42,074 nucleotides of DNA from Clostridia bacterium (GTDB lineage Bacteria; Bacillota; Clostridia; Oscillospirales; Acutalibacteraceae), in contig JAFQON010000034.1 in the NCBI GenBank assembly GCA_017403185.1, positions 1-42,074 of the forward strand, read 5' to 3'. The number at the start of each line of letters is the position of its first letter. Within the stretch, counting starts at the first letter, position 1. The notes under the pieces were generated by a model that did not search any database, was not told where the DNA came from, and worked only from the letters and a program-made list of their open reading frames with translations. The translations under genes and the position numbers were made by a program. Positions 39,101-42,074 of this stretch are shown piece by piece.

Positions 39101-42074
39101 TCTTAATGAAACTGCAGCAGCTATATGCATTGAATCTGATGCGGATGTAACAATCAAGGACAGCGGTGAAGGCGGTACGATAGAATCCAAAGCGGATACT
39201 TGGAATACTGTCTATAATTACGGAACTCTAACCGTCGAATCCGGCATCATCAAGGGCGAAGGCGGTATTAGCAATTCCCGTTCCGGTACGCTCAACTTTA
39301 AAAGCGGCAAAATTGAAGCCGATACTTATTATGCAATCGGTAATTATGGCACAGCCTACATTTACAACGGCAGCTTTAAATCTGTTAGTTCAGGTGCAAT
39401 AGAGAACCGCTCCGATTCAACCGTCTATGTTTACGGCGGAGAGTTCAGCGGTTCTGCCGGCATAGTCAACCACAGCACAGCCTATATTGAAGGCGGCGAA
39501 TTCACGGGCAACTCCTATGCGGCACTTAATCTGCACGGCGGTACGGTTGAGGTAACCGGCGGCAGCTTCACGGGAACAGACTTTGCAAGCGGTTCTTACA
39601 GCGGCACACCCTACGGAGAATATACCGTTTATTGTAACGAAGGTGCAAGCCTCATCCTTAAGGGCGGCGAATTCCCGAACGGATTTGTTGTTAATAACAC
39701 AACCGCAAACACATTCCTTGCAGAGGGCTATTACTACAAAGATGCCGACGGTAAGCTTATTGATGTTGCAGATGATGCAAAAGTCATTAATGGCTATGTA
39801 AAGGTAACAAAAGGAGCTGACCTCTCAGAGGCGGTTGTCACCGTTGACAAAACAGAATTTGTTTATAACGGTCAACATCAAGCACCTGCCGTTACCGTAA
39901 CAATCAGCGGAAAGACACTCACAGAAAACGTGGATTATGCTGTAAATGCTCGCAAATGGGAAAACGATGTTCCCGTTCAGTGGTTCTATTACGTAGATGC
40001 AGGTGTTCATACTTCAGTTATTACCGGTTTGGGCGATTACACCGGAACAGTTGAAAAAGAATTTGTAATCAAGCCCGCAACGGTTGACATCATTTGGGAA
40101 GGCGACGAATTCTATTACACAGGCAATCCCCACAAAGTAACAGCGAAATATGTTGACGTAAACGGCGATGAAATTGACGTTGCAAACATCACCAACGGCG
40201 AAAATACAGAAGTCGGCAAATATATCGCAACCGCAATTGTTGAGGATGCAAACTACACCGTAAACGGCGCAACCATCAACCATGCCTACGAAATTAAGTG
40301 GTATGACGGCGCACCCGATGCAACCGTAAGCGGCACAAAGGGCGAAAACGGCTGGTACACAAGCGAAGTAACCGTAACTGCTCCTGAAGGCTATGCAATC
40401 AGCACTTTGGCTGACGGCATCTACGGCAGCGAAATCACCTTTGGAAATGAAGAAAATGCAGTTTACTATCTCAGGCAGACAGAAAACGGCTATATCGCAA
40501 AGGTTGAGCTTGGCGAAATCAAGTGCGACCTTGCAGACCCCGCAGCCGAAATCACAATGGCTGAAAATAAGTGGAATTCGTTCTTCAATACAGTTACGTT
40601 CGGCTATTTCTTCAAAGAAACACAGTCAATCTCAATCACCGCATCCGACGAGACAAGCGGAATTGCAAAGATTGAATACGTTGTTGCAACCGAAGAAATC
40701 ACCGATTTTGAAAACGCAGAATGGATTGAATACACCGAAGCGTTCACTATTCAGCCCAACTCAAAGAACGTAATCTATGCAAAGGCAACCGATAATGCAG
40801 GCAGATACGTTATCGTTAATTCCGACGGCATCGTTGTTTATACTAACAGCACGCTTGATACTTCGTTTAAGGATGAAGTTGTCTACGTTCTCACAAAGAA
40901 CGCGTCGCAGGCGTTTAATCTCAATTTAAACGGCAACACCGTTGCTTACGTTAAGATTGATGAAACCGTTCTCACCGCAGAAGATTACGAAGTTCTCGGA
41001 AATATGATTATGGTATCAGACGAGGTTCTTGAAAATCTTGCGGCTGGAGAATATGTAATCACAGTCGGCTTCAACCCGATGGGCGAAGAATTTGTTGACG
41101 GCGATGCACCTGCAGAGGTCACAATTCCTCTCACCGTCAAAAAAGCAGATGTAACGATTGAAATTTCCGATTTCGGCAAGGTTTATGACGGCAAGCCCGT
41201 AACCGCAGACTATAAAATCAGCAAATCAAGCGATTCTTCGCCTGCGGCAAGCAATATTGACTATAACGAAACCGTTGAATTCAAGGTAAAGGATTCAGAC
41301 GATTCAACCTACACAACCGAAGCTCCCGTAAATGCAGGTGATTACACTGTCAGAATCACAGTTGCCGAAACAGAAAAGATTACTTCTGCCGAGGTAACAG
41401 CTGATTTCAAAATTTCAAAGAAGAATGTAACCGCAACCGCAACTGCTCCCGATAAGGTTTATGACGGCACGGTTAACCTTGATTTATCAAAGGTAATAAT
41501 CACACTTAACGGCGTTGCTGAAGGCGATGATGTTGAATTTACTATTATAGGCGGAGCGTATTTTAGCCCCGATGTAAATGAAAAAGTAAGAGTGGTTGTT
41601 TCGTATGATGTCAGCGGTGAGGACACAGCAAACTATGAATTCAGCGAAGGCGTATCCATTCCCGAAATGGAATATTACCCCGTTATGACTTTTGCAGCCA
41701 TCACCGCAAAAGATATTTCCGACGGCTTCATCATTCTCGGCGATGCTCTCACATATAACGGTACAGAGCAGACTCAGACCGTTGAAAAGGTGCTTGCAAC
41801 GGGCACAGCTCCCGAAGTAACCTACACCGTAAGCGGCAACAAGGCAACAAATGTGGGCGTATATCTGCTCACGGTAACGGGCACCGGCAACTTCACGGGT
41901 GAAGCAAAGATTGCTTATGAAATTGCAGTTGATGTAAGCGGTCTTGATTACAGTGAAGCTGACGGCTATTATTGGTCTGACGTAAAATCAACCGATAAAG
42001 ACAGAATTGAGTATGTATATAATCAAATCCGTAACGCTTCAACAGAATATGCAGATGAAGATAAGAAAGCAGAA
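36189..42074 (+). CDS. Giant secreted multidomain surface protein (partial, runs off the window)
   Basis: The reading frame stays open for 1962 codons to the right edge, so the 3' end is missing. A signal peptide (1-28, ending TVFA) is followed by BspA-type leucine-rich repeats (about 70-240: VTNIGKDAFYG, VTSIGNRAFSG, VTTLGSYVFGYG). Then come a beta-helix-like segment (about 255-420), a bacterial repeat domain (about 435-505, VNPAEGGTVEGAGTYSSGAT), and two long beta-helix units (about 615-1210) that are near-duplicates. Next are several MBG/YDG-like Ig domains marked by VYNGQHQ, VYDGKPV, KVYDGTVNL and TYNGTEQTQ, and an Ig domain near 1470-1560. Such proteins act in adhesion or biofilm structure. 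AAGGAGG is 7 bases before ATG 36189; no promoter is seen apart from boxes inside the repeat. Confidence 0.85.
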   Translation, partial: MKKTTKLISILLVLAMLLSMAPLTVFAATVEASGKFGASGSNLTWSLDSDGVLTVSGSGAMEDFANVSKVPWYSKITKVKTVVIESGVTNIGKDAFYGVSSLVNATISDTVTSIGNRAFSGSGLTNFEFSDAGNLKTIGNSAFNSTQIKNMVIPDGVTTLGSYVFGYGPIQSVTIPASVTSVGNYFFEETSSLNEVIFLGNKEPETIGDTVFLSCSSLAYVSVPADYEGDTFSNMKVAKAAASVAEVNGQGFATLADAISAAQSINGAVLKLLSHISIDSGITIESGNFTIDLNGKELFSNGYFLLRVDGADVTIVDSAGGGIFNATNDQGNIVLEVLSGSANILGGTFNSAGYPATVRDGTLKLTGKDFVLNGNWRIGWYGGSIDLSACTADEVRIQACADGLQASAVTLPDGWGLFKTDGTPCTDFVKNDIYVAKAGFKVTASVNPAEGGTVEGAGTYSSGATVTLTASAASGYRFVNWIENGEEVSTSAVYTFTASKNRELTANFEIVPHTHSFTYSASGDTITAVCENTDGNCPDSEGTLTILAPADLYADGTTAKEATIENNLVDTSVAISYIIYSAPYGLPPKDAGTYTASVTVGGATATVEFTLLNHAAKVTDKDGNAVGTYKTFEDAITAAEGSEGSTITLLDDITLTKEQNIRSGKFTLDLNGKNLINENGRVLYILEEADLTIKDSGEGGTIETKDESVDCIYNYGKLTVESGIIKGDGGIRNFGVLYFNDGTVEADNYPAIANYNDSTVYVYDGVLKGGKNSGAVENGGKLYVYGGEIESIVNVNNAYISGGKIDRDDNVALNLLGGTVEITGGSFTGTDRASGYYSGTPYGEWTVYYGEGATLTLKGGEFPNGFVVANTTANTFLAEGYAFYDKDGNKISVADDAKIIDGYVQVKEHFVASVTDKDGNAVGTYKTFADAITAAQDSEGSTVTLLDDVTLTEEQDISSGKFTLDLNGKTLLNETAAAICIESDADVTIKDSGEGGTIESKADTWNTVYNYGTLTVESGIIKGEGGISNSRSGTLNFKSGKIEADTYYAIGNYGTAYIYNGSFKSVSSGAIENRSDSTVYVYGGEFSGSAGIVNHSTAYIEGGEFTGNSYAALNLHGGTVEVTGGSFTGTDFASGSYSGTPYGEYTVYCNEGASLILKGGEFPNGFVVNNTTANTFLAEGYYYKDADGKLIDVADDAKVINGYVKVTKGADLSEAVVTVDKTEFVYNGQHQAPAVTVTISGKTLTENVDYAVNARKWENDVPVQWFYYVDAGVHTSVITGLGDYTGTVEKEFVIKPATVDIIWEGDEFYYTGNPHKVTAKYVDVNGDEIDVANITNGENTEVGKYIATAIVEDANYTVNGATINHAYEIKWYDGAPDATVSGTKGENGWYTSEVTVTAPEGYAISTLADGIYGSEITFGNEENAVYYLRQTENGYIAKVELGEIKCDLADPAAEITMAENKWNSFFNTVTFGYFFKETQSISITASDETSGIAKIEYVVATEEITDFENAEWIEYTEAFTIQPNSKNVIYAKATDNAGRYVIVNSDGIVVYTNSTLDTSFKDEVVYVLTKNASQAFNLNLNGNTVAYVKIDETVLTAEDYEVLGNMIMVSDEVLENLAAGEYVITVGFNPMGEEFVDGDAPAEVTIPLTVKKADVTIEISDFGKVYDGKPVTADYKISKSSDSSPAASNIDYNETVEFKVKDSDDSTYTTEAPVNAGDYTVRITVAETEKITSAEVTADFKISKKNVTATATAPDKVYDGTVNLDLSKVIITLNGVAEGDDVEFTIIGGAYFSPDVNEKVRVVVSYDVSGEDTANYEFSEGVSIPEMEYYPVMTFAAITAKDISDGFIILGDALTYNGTEQTQTVEKVLATGTAPEVTYTVSGNKATNVGVYLLTVTGTGNFTGEAKIAYEIAVDVSGLDYSEADGYYWSDVKSTDKDRIEYVYNQIRNASTEYADEDKKAE
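38040..39815 (+). repeat. Tandem intragenic duplication, two units of about 890 bp
   Basis: The unit beginning GTAACCGATAAAGACGGCAA (38040) recurs at 38928, an offset of 888 bp. Both units start TDKDGNAVGTYKTF, contain LDLNGK and GTIE-type beta-helix strands, and end with EFPNGFVV and AEGY; by the end the offset is 900 bp, showing a small indel. High nucleotide similarity at the unit starts points to a fairly recent duplication and potential for recombination. Confidence 0.85.

Overview
The window looks like a chromosomal segment of a Gram-positive, gut- or rumen-type anaerobic Clostridia member (Oscillospirales/Ruminococcaceae-like). The evidence is strong AGGAGG-type ribosome binding sites, SigA promoters with TTGACA/TATAAT boxes, tRNAs with encoded CCA, a lipoprotein and many signal-peptide proteins, BspA-type leucine-rich repeats, InlB-type B-repeats, MBG/YDG-type surface domains, GH92 and GH43 glycosidases, a GPH-type sugar symporter and an ECF sigma/DUF4367 pair. 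The taxonomic placement is inference; no rRNA or marker gene is present.

Layout. 1-300: two tRNA genes (Glu, Met) on the minus strand with their own promoter and terminator. 470-5221: a membrane-tethered alpha/beta hydrolase, a secreted PHP-domain protein and a CASTOR/POLLUX-type RCK ion channel. 5265-10340 (minus strand): a compact cluster of a CDF metal transporter, a metallophosphoesterase, a patatin phospholipase and a membrane-anchored glycerophosphodiesterase, preceded by a second secreted metallophosphoesterase with its own promoter and terminator. 10542-12492: a cytoplasmic GH43-like enzyme followed by a ketopantoate-reductase-family enzyme.

12505-18602 is the most system-like part. 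A SigA promoter is followed by a 19-codon leader ORF and an intrinsic terminator. Then come an ABC half-exporter with an N-terminal extension and zinc ribbon, a DUF1854 protein, an AT-rich gene of unknown function with an internal duplication, and a second ABC half-exporter that also carries a zinc ribbon. The arrangement suggests a heterodimeric exporter under translation-coupled attenuation.

18713-23769: a secreted InlB-repeat protein, a lipoprotein, and an ECF sigma / anti-sigma / small Cys-rich secreted protein operon. 23837-27980 (minus): a GH92 alpha-mannosidase and a DUF4838 protein in one operon. 28189-34786: a BspA-like surface protein with a possible ECF-type promoter, a neutral-ceramidase-like hydrolase, an Eis-like acetyltransferase and a GPH-family symporter. 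34787-36188: structured non-coding DNA, a TetR regulator with a long perfect inverted-repeat operator, and two 77-bp palindromic repeats flanking the 3' remnant of a four-helix-bundle (S23/IVS) gene. 36189 to the right edge: a giant repetitive secreted surface protein that is cut off by the end of the window.

Taken together the window encodes an outward-facing lifestyle: host- or diet-derived glycan and lipid hydrolysis at the cell surface, adhesin-like proteins, envelope-stress type regulation and export. Several exported proteins share short Phe/Ile-rich segments near one terminus that may hold them at the membrane.
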